A DNA stretch of 64,000 nucleotides. It comes from Ischnura elegans. Lineage: Eukaryota; Arthropoda; Insecta; Odonata; Coenagrionidae. Position 1 is the first letter of the stretch. Every line of letters begins with the position of its first letter. Shown here piece by piece: positions 1-11,710 of this stretch. The stretch is from the NCBI RefSeq assembly GCF_921293095.1, contig NC_060248.1:132382972-132446971 (forward strand), written 5' to 3'. The notes beneath the pieces were generated by a model. That model was not told the origin of the DNA. It ran no database searches and saw only the letters and a program-made list of their open reading frames with translations. The position numbers were made by a program, and so were the translations under genes.

Positions 1-1093
1 TGTTAGGTCGTTACTATGTTCATAAGTTTTGGCATCCACGTTTTGTCATTATCCCATGCCATCACATTTGCTTTGGGAATTATTAGACTGATAGGGACAG
101 CCTTGGGTTTGTAGTACTTTGTGGGGCATATAAGCTTAGTGCTTCTCCTTGTGTTTTGGAAACGGCTCTCCTTGTTCGATTACTCCGGGTCTTTTGAATT
201 ATAAGTGTTAACTACAGCTAAGATCCTTGAGATATCTATATGAGGAAAATGAAAAAATGGCATCGAGAGTAGCTATTTCCTGGCTAACTTGATTAAGCGA
301 CCACTACTAATAATCCGCATGTAGACCCTGGAGTCTCGAGGTAATGATTCATTCATATATTTTGTCTGGGCATGAAAGCATTGAAAATTCCCATTTATTT
401 TATCGCTTACGTAGTTTTATTCATTAAAATTGGAAGGAAATAATGTTTACATGCTCACGTAACTTTAGAGGTCAAGTTTTCATTGAAATACTCGAAATTT
501 TAAATTGAGGAAATACTTATTTACGAAACGAGTGCTTGTCCAGATATTTTCAGAATCATTTGTTGATAGCATTGAACTCATTATGACTGGACTATGTCTT
601 CCTTATGTGATAATTTTTCTGTGTCACCGATAAATTTGTTGATTAGTTTTTGAGGAGAGGGGAGTTTTTGAGGCATTCGACAGCTGCGGTTGTTCATGCC
701 GCTGGGGACAGGTGGATTGATTTCAGCGTAGAGAACAGTGGAGAATCGAGGAAGTGGTGAAAAGTAACTTGAGCCGGCTGTTAGCTTGCTGTTGATGAAA
801 GTCCAATGTCAGTTCTATTTAGCATTGTTAAAAGTGGAAAATTTTCATGTGTTATTTTTGATTTGGCATTAATAAATTAAACTCTGTAAAAACATTTTTT
901 TAAGATAATCAACAGCAAATTTCAACAAAAAAAAAACAATTTCATCTGCAAAGGGTCGGGGAAAATAAACTTCTTTCCCTGTGTTTCAAACAGTTCCTTC
1001 ATTGGGGTTTTCAATTGCTGTTGCTATTTGGAGAGATAATATATCAATGGTTTCATTAAGCCTCAATCAAAGAGAGTGCTTTAGTGTCAGTAT
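1..1093. other. Non-coding stretch, nothing recognised
   Basis: AT-rich sequence with no long open frame, no tRNA-like or repeat structure that I can name, and no similarity that I notice to other parts of the window. Near its right end it runs into the 3' side of the minus-strand Penelope fragment, so part of 900-1093 may be the old 3' tail of that element. Confidence 0.4.
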
Positions 1094-1464
1094 TTATGCC
1101 CTCGGGTACCGTTCAATTGGGCCCTGATTGGTTGTTTCCCGATTGGTGTTGTTGTCGTATGTTGTGGTTAACTGTGATCTACCTCTTACTGCTTTGCTGG
1201 AAGCCTTTGTTCTTGTTGATGGCATTCTCTTGTGAGCCAATTTGTATCGCTTTTTTACGATGCGATCCCAGTGACTGTCAGAGTGGCATGAAGTCTTCCA
1301 ATTCTTTAGATTCATTCTGTTCCTGAAGTCCAGGAAATGCTCTGCGACCGATGATTTTAGTATTTCGAACAACTGCATGAATCTTTCGTGCTCTGTCAGT
1401 CGTTTTTCGATCGAGCCGCATTTTTCTCCAATGTAAACGTGACCCCATTCACATGAGATGCTCT
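1094..1464 (-). pseudogene. Penelope-like element fragment: GIY-YIG endonuclease
   Basis: Read on the minus strand, one open frame runs from about 1464 to the stop near 1094. It begins with a CxWGHVYIGE block and continues with a basic helix (KRLTEH) and a KSSVAEH motif. This order is typical of the GIY-YIG endonuclease at the C-terminus of Penelope-like retroelement proteins, which nicks target DNA during insertion. The frame's own ATG at 1378 lies inside the domain, so it is not a true start. The second Cys of the usual CxCG knuckle is Trp here. No reverse-transcriptase part is visible upstream, so this is a truncated dead copy. The family is different from the copy at 17.4-18.3 kb. Confidence 0.75.
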
Positions 1465-1993
1465 CCGGGGTTCGTTGACGCCTTGAAATCCATTTTCACT
1501 TAATACACAACATTGCAGTATCCTTATAGTCAATGGAAGCCATGCGTATGTATTTGTAAATGTGGTCAAACTTAACCAAGCACGAGATGCTGTGTTTGTA
1601 CTACTGATACTAGTCGAATTAGCCTTTTTAAAATATTATGCGATAGAAACTATTAGGCTGATATAGGAGTGCAAAATCTTCAGGAATAATTTTGCCTGCT
1701 AGTAAAGTACTTGTAATTCGCTCAGAAGTGAAGGAAGCTCACCTGTAACTCAGATGTGTTTGCATGTGGGCTCCTCCCAGAAAATACGATTGAAGCAGGT
1801 GGCTAACACGGTATGACGTTTCACTCCTTACTTAGCATTTCCTATTTTTTTAATTAGGTGAATATGCTAACGCAGTGCTTCATCAAATTACTTTAAACTA
1901 TTATATTTATATTTATACTGCGGTATATTTAAAAAAAAGTCCAATTCTTAATGAATGATGAATCCTTAACGAAAAATTAAATCTATATAGGTA

Positions 1994-2945
1994 CAGGGTT
2001 TGTCCGGAAAGTAATAGGACTGATTTTCTTCCACCGCGACTGTACTTCGGAGCGTGTTTGCACCGACTGAATTTGGTAGAGGGTATTCCTAGCTAACGAA
2101 CGAGCGGCTGGTCAGTTGTCTGCGAGCACCTGGAGAGTCAGGACAGACGTTTTTGCGCGACGTGTTTCTGTGAGTGGTGCAAGCCGAAAATGCAGTGTTA
2201 GTTACTGCAGAGGTACGCGATTAAATTCTGAGTGAAACTCGGTAAATATGCGACAGAGACGTTTGTTATGATCAATTAGGCTTACCCAGATGTTGCATTA
2301 GCAAGAAGTGGTGCGTTTCGGTGGCACTAGGCCTTTTTGGAGGGCCGGGAAGAGGTCGCTGATGAAGACGGTGATGGAAGACCTGTGACTTCGGCAAACA
2401 CCGACATTTTGACTCGTGTGCGCAAAGTTTTGAACTCAGACCGTCGACTAAGCATTCGTTTAATTACCCAGATGTTACATTTATCAAAATCTGTGGTTCA
2501 TGACATCGTGACGGAGCATTTGAACATGCGCAAGACGTGTGCGCGAATATGGTCCCAAAAGTGCTCACTGACGACTAGAAATTGCGGCTCACATCGCCTT
2601 TCATGTGAACAGCTAATTAACCAATGCCGGCATCCCAACGCTTCTGCAACTGCCCTACAGCCCAGATGTGACCACCCCGGACATTTTTTAGTTTCCTTGC
2701 CTGAAATGACCGATGAAAGGCAAGAATTTTGAGACGACAGAGGGGATTCAAGCAGTATGCACCTCGGCTCTCAAGGCTATTCCGGAGAATGCCTTCCCTG
2801 ACGCCTTCAATGCTTGGAAATCGCGCTGGCAGCGCTGCATCGACACAGAAGGAGCCTATTTTGAAAGTTTTTAAAGAATTGTAACGATTGACTCAATATT
2901 TTTTTTTTTATCGTCTCAGTCCTATTACTTTCCGGACAAACCCTG
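1994..2945 (+). mobile_element. mariner transposon, internally deleted
   Basis: Terminal inverted repeats of about 30 bp (beginning CAGGGTTTGTCCGGAAAGTA) match perfectly at both ends, and the element is flanked by TA on both sides, the Tc1/mariner target duplication. Between them are remains of a mariner transposase reading frame. At 952 bp it is shorter than a usual mariner (about 1.3 kb), which agrees with the missing catalytic core. It sits a few bases inside the Helitron's left end, so it inserted after the Helitron. Confidence 0.92.
2300..2875 (+). pseudogene. mariner transposase relic
   Basis: The open frame 2337-2732 contains the N-terminal paired-type helix-turn-helix region of mariner transposase: EGREEV...GRP, then a second helix block (SDRRLSIRLITQML), then the LNMRKTCAR linker. 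A TAG lies just upstream in the same frame. The centre of the protein, with the first catalytic aspartates, is missing. The sequence then jumps to the AHIAFHVNS region and the SPDVTTPDIF third-Asp region, with frameshifts and stops, and ends with the C-terminal WQRCIDTEGAYFE block near 2830-2865. It cannot make an active enzyme. Family identity is clear from the motif order. Confidence 0.85.
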
Positions 2946-3982
2946 TATATAAAAGAAAGTCGAAAATCGTGTTAGTTAGAACACTTATAACTCGAGAACG
3001 GCTGCACCGATTTCAATGAGATTTGGTTCTTTGGATTCGTCACAGGCGGGGTTAACATATAGACCATTAAAAAAAGGATAATTTCACAAAAAAAATTCAT
3101 CTCTTTCCTATGGACATGCATTTAGAAGTTATAGTAACACAACAATTGACAAGTCGGTCAAAACTACAAATTAAATAATTAGTTTTGTTTTTACCACTTT
3201 AATAACTGAATTTAGTAACAATATAACATTTTAATTACTAAATATATTCAAAATATTAATTAAATTGAAATTACATTTTTAAAATTTAATTCGAGCTGAT
3301 TGTAAGCCCAGCCGTGGCCCAGCTCGAGTTGACACTTCACTACCGTGTTTGTAAACAAATCTCCAAGCAATTGTTGACAAACGGTAATGTCCGTGTTCCT
3401 GTCGAGGAATCGAGTAGTTTGCTCATCAACAAAGAGTTCCAGAATATGATTGATCACCAAAAGAATCAAAGATGGTTGATTTAGCGAGCAAGAACGAAGA
3501 TGTGGATGACTAAAACGAGGTAAATTCAAATAGTTCGTACTCTGCATGGATTCGAATCTTTTAAATGTGTAACAAACGAAGACGAAATCACCAACTATCT
3601 ATTTGAATATTTTAAGTCCTTGGACGTACCTGGCTTACCAAGGCACGATTTACAGAAAAATGTAGTTTCTGTGCTCATGATCTTTCGAAGCCTAAACCAA
3701 CCATAACTATCCAACGGAACGGAACGGAAAATTTTAGGTTAGGAAGTCCTCATTTCGTAGATTCCATGATCTCAACTCATATGCCCTTTTGAGCTAAAAC
3801 GTATTCAATTTACAATTCGTGTTGCATTCGTAATAACGATTAAAAAATCGCATGGTCATTCTTTCAGTTTTTGTGTTGTTTGTGCTCATGTGCTAATGAA
3901 AACCCATTATTTTCTCATGGTCAATTTAGCGTGCTATGTTCACGAGTCGATAAACCATCCTCTGTATTTCTTCCTTCGCTTC
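2946..3982. other. Helitron interior, no transposase seen
   Basis: AT-rich interior of the Helitron right of the mariner. A 95-residue minus-strand frame at 3260-3547 shows no domain I recognise. I see no Rep HUH motif and no helicase block. Confidence 0.5.
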
Positions 3983-4264
3983 AAGTGCGTAGCTAGGATA
4001 GGGGGTTTTGGGCGCAGCTAATACCACGGGTCTGTAGGGTATAGAAAACTCGCTAAGGTAAGCGGGAAGTGTGGGGGCACTTCCCTCAGACATTTTTTGA
4101 GATAAATGGTTCAAAATAGTGGGTTTTTCGGCTGTGTGAATAGTTAAATATGTTTTGTTTGTTAGTCATCCGTCCCCCTAATATTAATAACAAAATCTTT
4201 CATAAAAAAATTCTCTAAGCTCTTGGGGGGGTTATCCCCCAAAACCTCCCCTCGCTGCGTCACT
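3983..4264 (+). mobile_element. hAT-like MITE, family M1 copy 1
   Basis: Begins AGTGCGTAGCTAGG and ends CTCGCTGCGTCACTG. A diagnostic inner block near the right end (CCCCCAAAACC after a G-run) is shared with 52770-53060, and a related block with 21340-21563. Flanking octamers (TTCGCTTC left, TTTGCTTC right) differ at one base, consistent with an old 8 bp target duplication of the hAT type. No coding capacity. Confidence 0.65.
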
Positions 4265-4963
4265 GCTTTGCTTCGCTATATTTATTTAGCTTCATCCGCT
4301 TCATCTTGCGCCTGATAACAAAACAAAAACTGTTGTTTCTCAGAAGGTGCTTGACGCAAGACATTAAACCCGAATGTGTAGGGCTCACCGTGGTGCGTTT
4401 ACGCATGCAGTACGTTTACGCAGTGCATTTTTTCCAAACAGAGATACTAAAACTGGCGCGCCTTAAGTCATTTAATGCGAATGCTGCTTCATAGGGGCTT
4501 TTCTTGCACGATTTTGAGCATCAGTCAAGCGTCGGTCTGGGGTCGTGTCAACCTGCCCCCTGAATGGGCCAAGTGTATGCAACAGACTTGGACCTAAAAA
4601 CATTTTTTTACAGCTAATAACGCAAATAGCCAACAACTGAATGCGTATAATTTTTATTTCATGAACTGCTTTATTAAACCACAATGCCCAAAATTTCTTA
4701 AGCTAAAACGTAAGAAAATTTGTTGAAAAAATCCGCGTAAACGTGCTCCGATTCACCCTATGTAGATTCAATAAAGAAAATGTCTTTCTGACAAGCAATT
4801 TTGGTACTCATTTACGTAGTTTTATTGAATTTGTACCCTTATTTTATTATAATAAATTAAACATGATTAAAAACGATACAGCCGCTCCTGATTTATAAAT
4901 GGTGTAAGTAAACTGTAAGTTCATTGATTGTTAGGCGGTACGAAGTTCGCCGGGTCAGCTAGT

Positions 4964-5740
4964 TAGTATTATATTTATGAATCCAAGGGCTTGGCTAAAG
5001 TTCGATTTGTGATAGAGGGTAGCTGTGAAGTGTTCCTTAGTAACCGATTATTGTAAAAAATAAGGCTGCTACGCCTCTAACTAATTACGATTTTATTCAC
5101 GGAAGACTTTCCGAAGTTGATATTTATGGTATTCAACAGAAATAAGTTTTAAAATTTGTATCTTTCCTTCTCATGGTAACAACGGTTTTTTTACTCTTTT
5201 TCCCAACAATGGTCCTCTTAATTAATTTGTTACCCGACCCTTAATGAACTTCCTCATGAGACTAAGTTGGAGTCATGGGAGTCTTGTCTGTCAGTGGAGG
5301 GCTTGCTGCTGAAGTGATGATGAATAATACTTCATTGAGTTTCATGATGTTATAGGTGGTAACCGATGATTTGTGTAATTTTACCATAGGAAAAAAGATA
5401 ATGAATAAGCGTTGCCTTTTCCCAATTGAGAAAATTATATTCTGAGTCAACATGTTTCACTGACTTTCGGAATTACGAGGACTACTGTAAAAGATAATCA
5501 TCACAGATACTGAAGTCTCGTGTGCCATTTGACTACATTTTATACAAGGGTTATCTTGAAATCTGGTCCTTGAGGTGCCGCAGTGCAATGCAAAGTTTTG
5601 ACTTGCGTAACAGATTTTTACAGAAAAATTGTGCGAAGCATATCTCTTTCTCATTTTTATCTGCTCTTTAATGTAATATTTTCCAAATACTTTTGGAGTA
5701 GATACCATTCTTGCTTCTCCAATGCTTCCAGCTAGGATAA
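4964..5740. other. Non-coding stretch, nothing recognised
   Basis: Ordinary AT-rich sequence. The short frames here show no domain. It may include the decayed remainder of the PLE relic that follows on the minus strand. Confidence 0.4.
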
Positions 5741-5751
5741 TGGGCGATAAA

Positions 5752-5970
5752 TCACTCATCTTCTAGCGAAAAATTTCTCCCTTCAATTTCTCCCCCAAGC
5801 CTTGCAATGTGGAGCCAGTGACTTTCACTTACTGCGTATTCTAAATTCTGCCAATGTCTCCGACCGACAGAGTCGTAAGTGGCGTCGGGATTCTTTGCGC
5901 CACGTTTGCTAGGTCCTTCCAGCTTCATCAATGTAGACATTACCACATTCATGAGGAATGAGACATTCTC
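5752..5970 (-). pseudogene. Penelope-like element relic: GIY-YIG domain
   Basis: On the minus strand the sequence reads PHECGNVYIDEAGRT, matching the CxCG-x-YIGExGR start of a Penelope GIY-YIG endonuclease with one Cys replaced and the Gly after YI changed to Asp. A stop follows directly, and the frame then shifts. Later residues (KESRRHLRLCRSE) resemble the basic helix. Too damaged to encode an enzyme. The similarity is short, so family placement is tentative. Confidence 0.55.
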
Positions 5971-6246
5971 CTGGCTCTTACAGGGTCCGATAGGCTATCC
6001 AGTGCGATCTACCAGAACTAACCTCAGCCATGAGTATATTCTGAAAGTGATATTGCCCAGCGTAAAAAGTTCTCGGGTTTCTGTCCGAGTGAGATATCCA
6101 TGAACCTGGATCTAACACTGGCATAAGCCCTAGAAATGTTATCGTCAGCCATTTGCCGTGAGGAAGTTAAATATTTCATAATCTTGGCTTGCAAAAGGAA
6201 ACCTAAACCGTGTAAAACCAGAGAAAAATTTAAAAGCAATTCGCTG

Positions 6247-6470
6247 GTGGGGGAGCCTTAAATAGTTCATTATTTGATGTAAATGTCCGCACGAGTGAAA
6301 TCAGTCGAGGCCGAAGGCGTTATCACGATCCGATCGAGAAGTGAACATTTTGGAAATGCACAATTGGAGTGTTGCGTGCATAGGTGATGTCTTTCTCTCT
6401 CTTTGATGTTGTATCCGTGTGCTGCTCCCGGCCAATGACCTCCCCCGCAAGTCATGCGGGACTGCTATCT
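6247..6470 (+). repeat. Dispersed repeat R2, copy 1
   Basis: About 180-220 bp are clearly similar to 9500-9740 in the same orientation. Shared landmarks are GTGAAATCAG, AAGGCGTTATCA, GGATCGAGAA or a close variant, TTGAGTGTYGCGTG-like sequence, GATGTCTTTCTCT and CTTTGATGTT. It has no reading frame conserved between copies and no tRNA-type promoter boxes that I can see. It could be a SINE body or a MITE fragment. Confidence 0.6.
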
Positions 6471-6610
6471 TCCGTTGGTGTCGCGATCACCCATAAATCC
6501 ATCGCCGCACTTGCAGAGGGCGCGGCGAACGAGCAAGCGAGCCGAGGGACTGATATTCCGGGATTAGGCGTGTCGCCGATCGCGTCAATTGGGGGGAGTC
6601 CAAATAATAT

Positions 6611-7118
6611 GGTGGTTTCCTTTTATTTTTTTATTGCCTAAATCGAAATATTATTACCCCTGGAGTGCGAATTTCACACTTTAAGATTTTTAAATGACGA
6701 TATCTATTTTTTGCGATAAAATGAAAAGTGAAAAGTTTCAAGCGCGAGAAAACGCGACGGCTAATTATAAATGCTGGGAAAACCCCGTGTGACGTCATTC
6801 TGGTTCCCGCTGCCTCAAAGTGACCTTGGGGCGAGGATGTGTTTCCCTGAGCTCTGTACCTCATGCACGCATTGGTAATCTCAGACGATGTAAAACTCCT
6901 GACTACTTTTATAGAAACTAGGTCCCTGTGACGTCACGTGGAGTGGAATCGCATGGGCGCCAACCTGGCCTTTTTCATATGAGGATAAAATTGACAATTG
7001 CCATTCGTATAAACTAGGATTTCTAAAACCAAATAATTTGTATATTACGAATACGCTGATGGTGGGCAACGAATCGCAATCAATGCCTTTCGTTTTCTTT
7101 TTTAAAGGAAACTACCCT
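6611..7118 (-). mobile_element. MITE family M2, copy A (508 bp)
   Basis: Terminal inverted repeats GGTGGTTTCCTT at the left and AAGGAAACTACCC at the right. The whole element is similar to 25801-26462 in the opposite orientation. Shared interior landmarks include GTGACGTCACGTGGAGTGG, GTCCCTGTGACG, GCGTTTTC/GCGCG blocks, and a GACGTCAT near a GGTTCCCGCTGCC block. No reading frame is common to both copies. Superfamily not assigned. Bases next to the ends are TA-rich, so the target duplication cannot be fixed by eye. Confidence 0.75.
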
Positions 7119-7122
7119 ATTA

Positions 7123-7560
7123 GAGGGGGACGAAATTGAACTTGATTAATGCCTCCAAATTGACTGCTGTGGAAACCAACGATTTGATCGATGGGCTTTT
7201 CTCGTTAATAGGAGAAACCTCCAAAATCGTTGGCACATTAATGGCTGATGCCTGGTTTCGCTAGCTAGTGGGCCCTTTCCGCTTATACTGTGGTAAGGTG
7301 TTTTTCCCCGTCCCATCCCTCCCAACCCTTTACCTACCCCAGAGGCGTCGACGGGCTCCCATCGCGGAGGCGCCTCTTTCCTTGTTCCTTCCCATCCCAA
7401 CTCCTTCCCGGGTGATCGGGCGTTTCAGCATAATTGCTGGGTCCCGGCCTCGGTCTGTTGTTTACTCGAAGGGCTCCCCTGAACTCTCACATCTTGTGGT
7501 AATAGCCATTGATCTCAATTACAATTGAATCTTCCTCCTTGAGTGAAGCCAAGAAAGAAA
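7123..7560. other. Non-coding stretch
   Basis: Mixed composition with a pyrimidine-rich, GC-richer patch at 7290-7420. No gene or repeat recognised. Confidence 0.4.
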
Positions 7561-7561
7561 T

Positions 7562-7855
7562 TGCGCATCCCATCGCCTTGGGAAGATTTGGATGGATATG
7601 GATATCTTTAAGAGCGACACGGATAACATGATATTACAGCCGCACTGTATTTCCAGGACCGACAGAAGCGATAATTTGAGAGAGATGTTTATCCGAACGG
7701 ATAGGTATGGGAATTCGTTTTTCCCCCGAACCATAAAGGATTTCAATAAATGCTAGTCTTAATTTCCTTTTGCACTTCCTTTTTATTTGTAAATGGCTCG
7801 TGTCCTAACACCCTCTGCCTTTTAGTCGGCTTGCAGGGTATTATGTAGATGTACA
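7562..7855 (+). mobile_element. CR1-like LINE 3' end, fragment
   Basis: Homologous in the same orientation to 38455-38735 and 50250-50512. The coding remnant reads MDIFKSDTDN...PHCISRTDRSDN then YGNSFFPRTIKDF, the C-terminal tail of a CR1/Jockey-type LINE reverse transcriptase after the thumb. A shared 3' untranslated region (GGCTTGCAGGGTATTATGTAGATG) follows. Heavily 5' truncated, as is normal for LINEs. Confidence 0.75.
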
Positions 7856-7859
7856 TGAT

Positions 7860-9480
7860 GTTGCGCCCCGTTCAAGTGCAGGGGAAATAAAAAAGTATTA
7901 AATTTTCTTTCAACTCTTATGTTTTTAATGAGATTGCGATTTGGAAGATAAATTGTTTGAATTTCACATGCGACAACTCTTGCTCCTAAAAAATTTCTCT
8001 CGTGGCTTCCGAATCTCGTACAGTCATACAATTAAAATAGATTTCAGTGGGTTGAGTTGGTAACTCCCGGATTCACCTAATCACCTCCTAAAATATGTTT
8101 CTCTACTCATGCAATTCGGAAGAGATTTCAACTTGGGATATGAATTAATTTGAAGACATGCTTTTTCACCTTAAAATGCTTTGACCATCATCGCATTTTC
8201 TTTCTAAATATTACGTTTTCCCATTTAGAATACATGGTGGTTTGTTAGGAACTCCCGAATTATCTTCAGCCCGGCTTCAACTAATATTTTGCGGGGTGTA
8301 CGGAGACCAGTATTCCGATTTCTTGAGTTCAGCGGTGAAAGCTTAGCGGCGATATCTCGCCTCCATCATCGACGCAAAATAGCCAGAGCAGAAGTGGAAG
8401 AGAAATAGAAATTACGCTCGCTAAAGAGAACTATTTTATTTTGTTCCGATTGGTCAGAGAATTAATTTAATTTTTCCTTACGATCGCGTTTGTAACATTA
8501 TGAAAAATACCAAATCTAGTTAGATTCCAATTTCGCCGAGGCTCATGGTACCAGATATTAGTCCTTTGCTACATTCTTTGCCTGCGCATTTATAGCGACG
8601 CTTCCGTTAACGATATACTCGTATCTAAAATTATAATATCCTACTACGTTTTAAGTTGACCTACTTCTACGTCGCTTATAGATGGAATTATTACCGACCT
8701 ATCGGTCTGATGATCTCTCTTTTAATTGTATCCTCGCTGTCACTGTCCAAACGTACGATTCGCACAAACTGAAAAAAATGTAAATGAAAATTATAACAAT
8801 AAAAAACATACAGTTAAATATTTCCCTGTACCTCTAATTGGAATAAAATGCCTCGTTTTTTTCAAAAAGTTTTCTCCGTTAAGTCTTTTTTTATTATAGA
8901 GGCTTAATATTGCTGGGAAAAGTCTACTGTATGCACCCGGAAATTTCAATATTTTAGTGTATGCTTAAAACAGGTGATATGTCACGAAAATGACTAAGCG
9001 CGAGGATCGTGTGAGGTGGCGTCCTCCTGAAAAGGGTGTTCTGCTCGCCTGTTTGCCGTCTGAATCGGTCGTTTGGGTTCGGACGCTGACGGATCTGCGG
9101 AAAATAAATGAATGAATCCACGGAGAGCCTGTCTTATTTTTTTCACCCACGTATTTCCCCCTCCTCTGCTTTCGGGGCGCCCTGCGGTGGCGAGATGGAT
9201 TGGCGCCATCTCGTATCAGAGGCACCACCACTTGGCTGTGTCAGAGCCGAAGACCGTCTCATTACTCAGCATTATCATCTGCGTAAATACCCGTCACGTC
9301 CTGTCTTTCGCCACTGATATCAGCGGCAGATACCACTTGATATTCTTAGGCATGCACTCTTCCGCTGTTCATTTTATTATGGCTCGGATCCGATAGACTC
9401 AATCATTCCTGGGGTCGAGGATATATCAGCACCTTATAACTATTAAAACTTGTCAGACTTGCTCATTGAAAATTATTTCT
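7860..9480. other. Non-coding stretch, nothing recognised
   Basis: 1.6 kb of mostly AT-rich sequence with a GC-richer patch around 9000-9250. Overlapping frames on both strands there come from composition and show no domain. Confidence 0.4.
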
Positions 9481-9499
9481 ATTTAGGTGGCCTCCATCG

Positions 9500-9740
9500 C
9501 GGGGCAATAGTCAGCCTGGATCAATTGATTCTTCGGGCGAATTTGTTGTAAAGGTTCGCATGGAAGTGAAATCAGCAAAGGTGGAAGGCGTTATCAGGGT
9601 CGGATCGAGAAATAAATATTTTTAAATCGATGGAAATAAGTTGAGTGTCGCGTGTTGAGATGGTGTCTTTCTCTTTGATGTTTTCTTCGTGAGTGGTGCC
9701 CTTTGCCCCCATGACCCCCCATGACCTCACCCCCCACCCA
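9500..9740 (+). repeat. Dispersed repeat R2, copy 2
   Basis: Second copy of the repeat at 6247-6470, same orientation. The strongest match runs from GTGAAATCAGCAAAGG to TCTTTCTCTTTGATGTT, with scattered differences. Confidence 0.6.
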
Positions 9741-10256
9741 AACCATTTGTTTAAAAATAGGTTGCATTGGAATGATTTCGGTGCTGTTTGTTATTCCCAT
9801 TCTTCTTGCCGTTCGCGACACTGTATATTTTTATTTAGCCGGTATCGCTGAGAAAATTCTCAGCTCTTTCTCGAGTTTTACCTAGCTTAATATAGTATCC
9901 GTGTGTGCGTCTATAACAAGATGCGCAATCTTTATATTTGATGTATAAAATATTGATTTCATTGTTTCGATCTACTTGAAATAGATCCGTCAACCACGTA
10001 GCTTAAAAGTAACCTTGCACTTATTCAGATGCCTATCACAGTGATCAAAGGTTGAATTTAATAGAAATCTTTATGTACACTTTGTCTTTTGGACTTTGAT
10101 GGAATAATCAATTACTAGGTATTTTTGTAATTTTTATTTTAGCGAATCTTCCCTATGTCTTTGGAATGCCTCAGTCTTGCTCGGCCATGGCCAATGGCGG
10201 CCATGGGAGTGGATTTTTTTTTCTTTTTTTCTTGCAAAATTTGCGTTTAGATATCA

Positions 10257-10446
10257 ATCGTTAAATAGTATTAGGCTCAACTATGTGGAAGTTAATAATC
10301 GAAAATGAAAAGGAGACTTCGTTGATTTCCACAGATTTATTTCGTCCGTACGACATGTTTCGAACCATAGAGGTCATTATCAAGGTTCGAAATATGTCAT
10401 ACGAACGAAATAAATCAGTGGAAATCAACGAAGTCTCCTTTTCATT
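10257..10446 (-). mobile_element. Penelope-derived foldback unit with 11 bp target duplication
   Basis: Two arms, 10298-10366 and 10384-10448, are nearly perfect reverse complements, separated by 17 bp. The unit is bounded by an exact direct repeat TTTAGATATCA at 10246-10256 and 10447-10457. Target duplications of 11-12 bp also flank the PLEs at 17323-18688 and 32538-32754. The apex on the minus strand carries a hammerhead-like motif. Open frames on both strands here are mirror images of each other and not genes. I read it as two inverted ends of one Penelope-like element inserted together. Confidence 0.7.
10345..10386 (-). ncRNA. Hammerhead-like motif, PLE family P1
   Basis: Minus strand reads TTGATAAT, then a GACC...GGTT stem, CGAA, ACATGT (self-complementary, fits a minimal stem III), then C followed by GTACGG. 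Relative to the canonical CUGAUGA core, C3 is U and G8 is A, a pair that could still base-pair. One extra U sits before stem II. The motif is at the tip of the foldback. Activity is not shown by the sequence. Confidence 0.5.
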
Positions 10447-10459
10447 TTTAGATATCATA

Positions 10460-11710
10460 TTCCACTCAGCGTTTTCATATCAACGTGCAGGTAAACCCTT
10501 TGATCAAGGCTTTTCATTCTAGCCATCGTTTGCGAGTGTGTGGTATCAACAAGCCGATATGTATCTCGCTCGCGCCATCCTATTAGAGAGGTCGAAACAA
10601 AAAGCTGCCGCTTCTCAAGAATTTTCCCGCAACCCTCAAGTTAACGTAGGTTTACGCGCCCGGGGAACATTCGACCCACTTGATTGCTCTCGTGTTTTCG
10701 CAATCGCGCCAAATGCACCCAAGCGAGGACATTTTTCGCATTCGACGGCGCGGCAACGCACGCATCCTCGCTGCGGGTGCCATGTTTTTAATTACCTATG
10801 ACTAATTTCCCGAGCAGCGGCGGAGGACCGTCGTGGCGGGGCGCACGCGCTCGGAAAACGCACGCGTGGTAATTTGGATGGGCAAACATGGAACAGCAGT
10901 ACGTGGGAAATGAATTCCGGGGCTTATTTTGAGAGGTTGATTGCGTCGGAACGGGGGCACACCGTCGTCACTGTCATGAGCGCGTCGGTGTGCGTGTTTC
11001 ATTTGTTTGCAGCGGAGACAGAGGAACATTGTCCATTACGAGACTCACGGCGGGGGAGGGGGTGAAACAAAAATTATATACATGTGGCCGTGTGTGGCGA
11101 AGAGGGGTGGAGGCGTGCAGATGGGTGGGGTGTGACGCGAGCGAGGGGGAGGGGAGGAATCACACGTGCAGAGCTAAAACAAACACGAAAAACGAACGCG
11201 AGTTATGAAAAGAGAGGTGGGAAAACAAACGGCGAACGAAATGAAAAAATATGCTCTCTCACATTTATGCATAAACAAATTGTGTGAGCGTTGGACATTC
11301 CCGATGGACACGTTTGATAAATTAGCAAATATTATGCGCAAACTTGATATCGGCAGCAAATACCACCTCCTCTCTCTTGCGTGCGAAAACAAAACGAGGG
11401 CGCCGTGGGTCACAGTGGCCGTTGGAACGCGAATTCACCGATGGCGCCGCTGAAATATGAATATGGTTGCATCTGATTCGAAAACAATGGGAGCAATAAG
11501 GGGAGATGTAGGTGAGGGGGGGGGGGAATCGGGGATTGGGGGTTGCTTCATCCCTCGCCCGGGCGTGACCTGGGCTGGGCACAGCAGCGATGCAAAAGCT
11601 CTCCTTCATCTCTTTTCTATTCTCTCACCCGCCCTTTTCCGAAGCGGAAACTCACTTCAACTCCTATCCTACCCTATGACCGTGTGAGATTCCTTTTTGC
11701 CGTCTAGACC
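10460..11710. other. CpG-rich stretch without recognised gene
   Basis: From about 10620 to 11580 the sequence is clearly richer in G, C and CpG than its surroundings (for example GCGCACGCGCTCGGAAAACG near 10841). Overlapping frames on both strands show no domain. It could be an unmethylated regulatory island or a non-coding first exon. I find no splice or promoter signal strong enough to call. Confidence 0.4.

Larger units (their letters stand above)
1982..4963 (+). mobile_element. Helitron, non-autonomous, with nested insertions
   Basis: The left end begins TCTATATA after a host A. After the nested mariner the sequence continues with the AAAGAAAGTCG / AACTCGAGAACGGCTGCACCGATTT stretch that I associate with arthropod Helitrons. 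The right end is a short hairpin (GGCG...CGCC) followed by GGGTCAGCTAGT, the CTRRT-type Helitron terminus, and then a host T. Insertion between A and T without target duplication is the Helitron signature. No Rep/helicase reading frame is visible, so it would have moved using enzymes from elsewhere. It carries a mariner (1994-2945) and a hAT-like element (about 3983-4264). Confidence 0.75.

Noticed and set aside
10261..10522. Pair of opposite-strand frames with nearly the same protein sequence
   Set aside because: They are the two strands of the foldback hairpin, not a duplicated gene.
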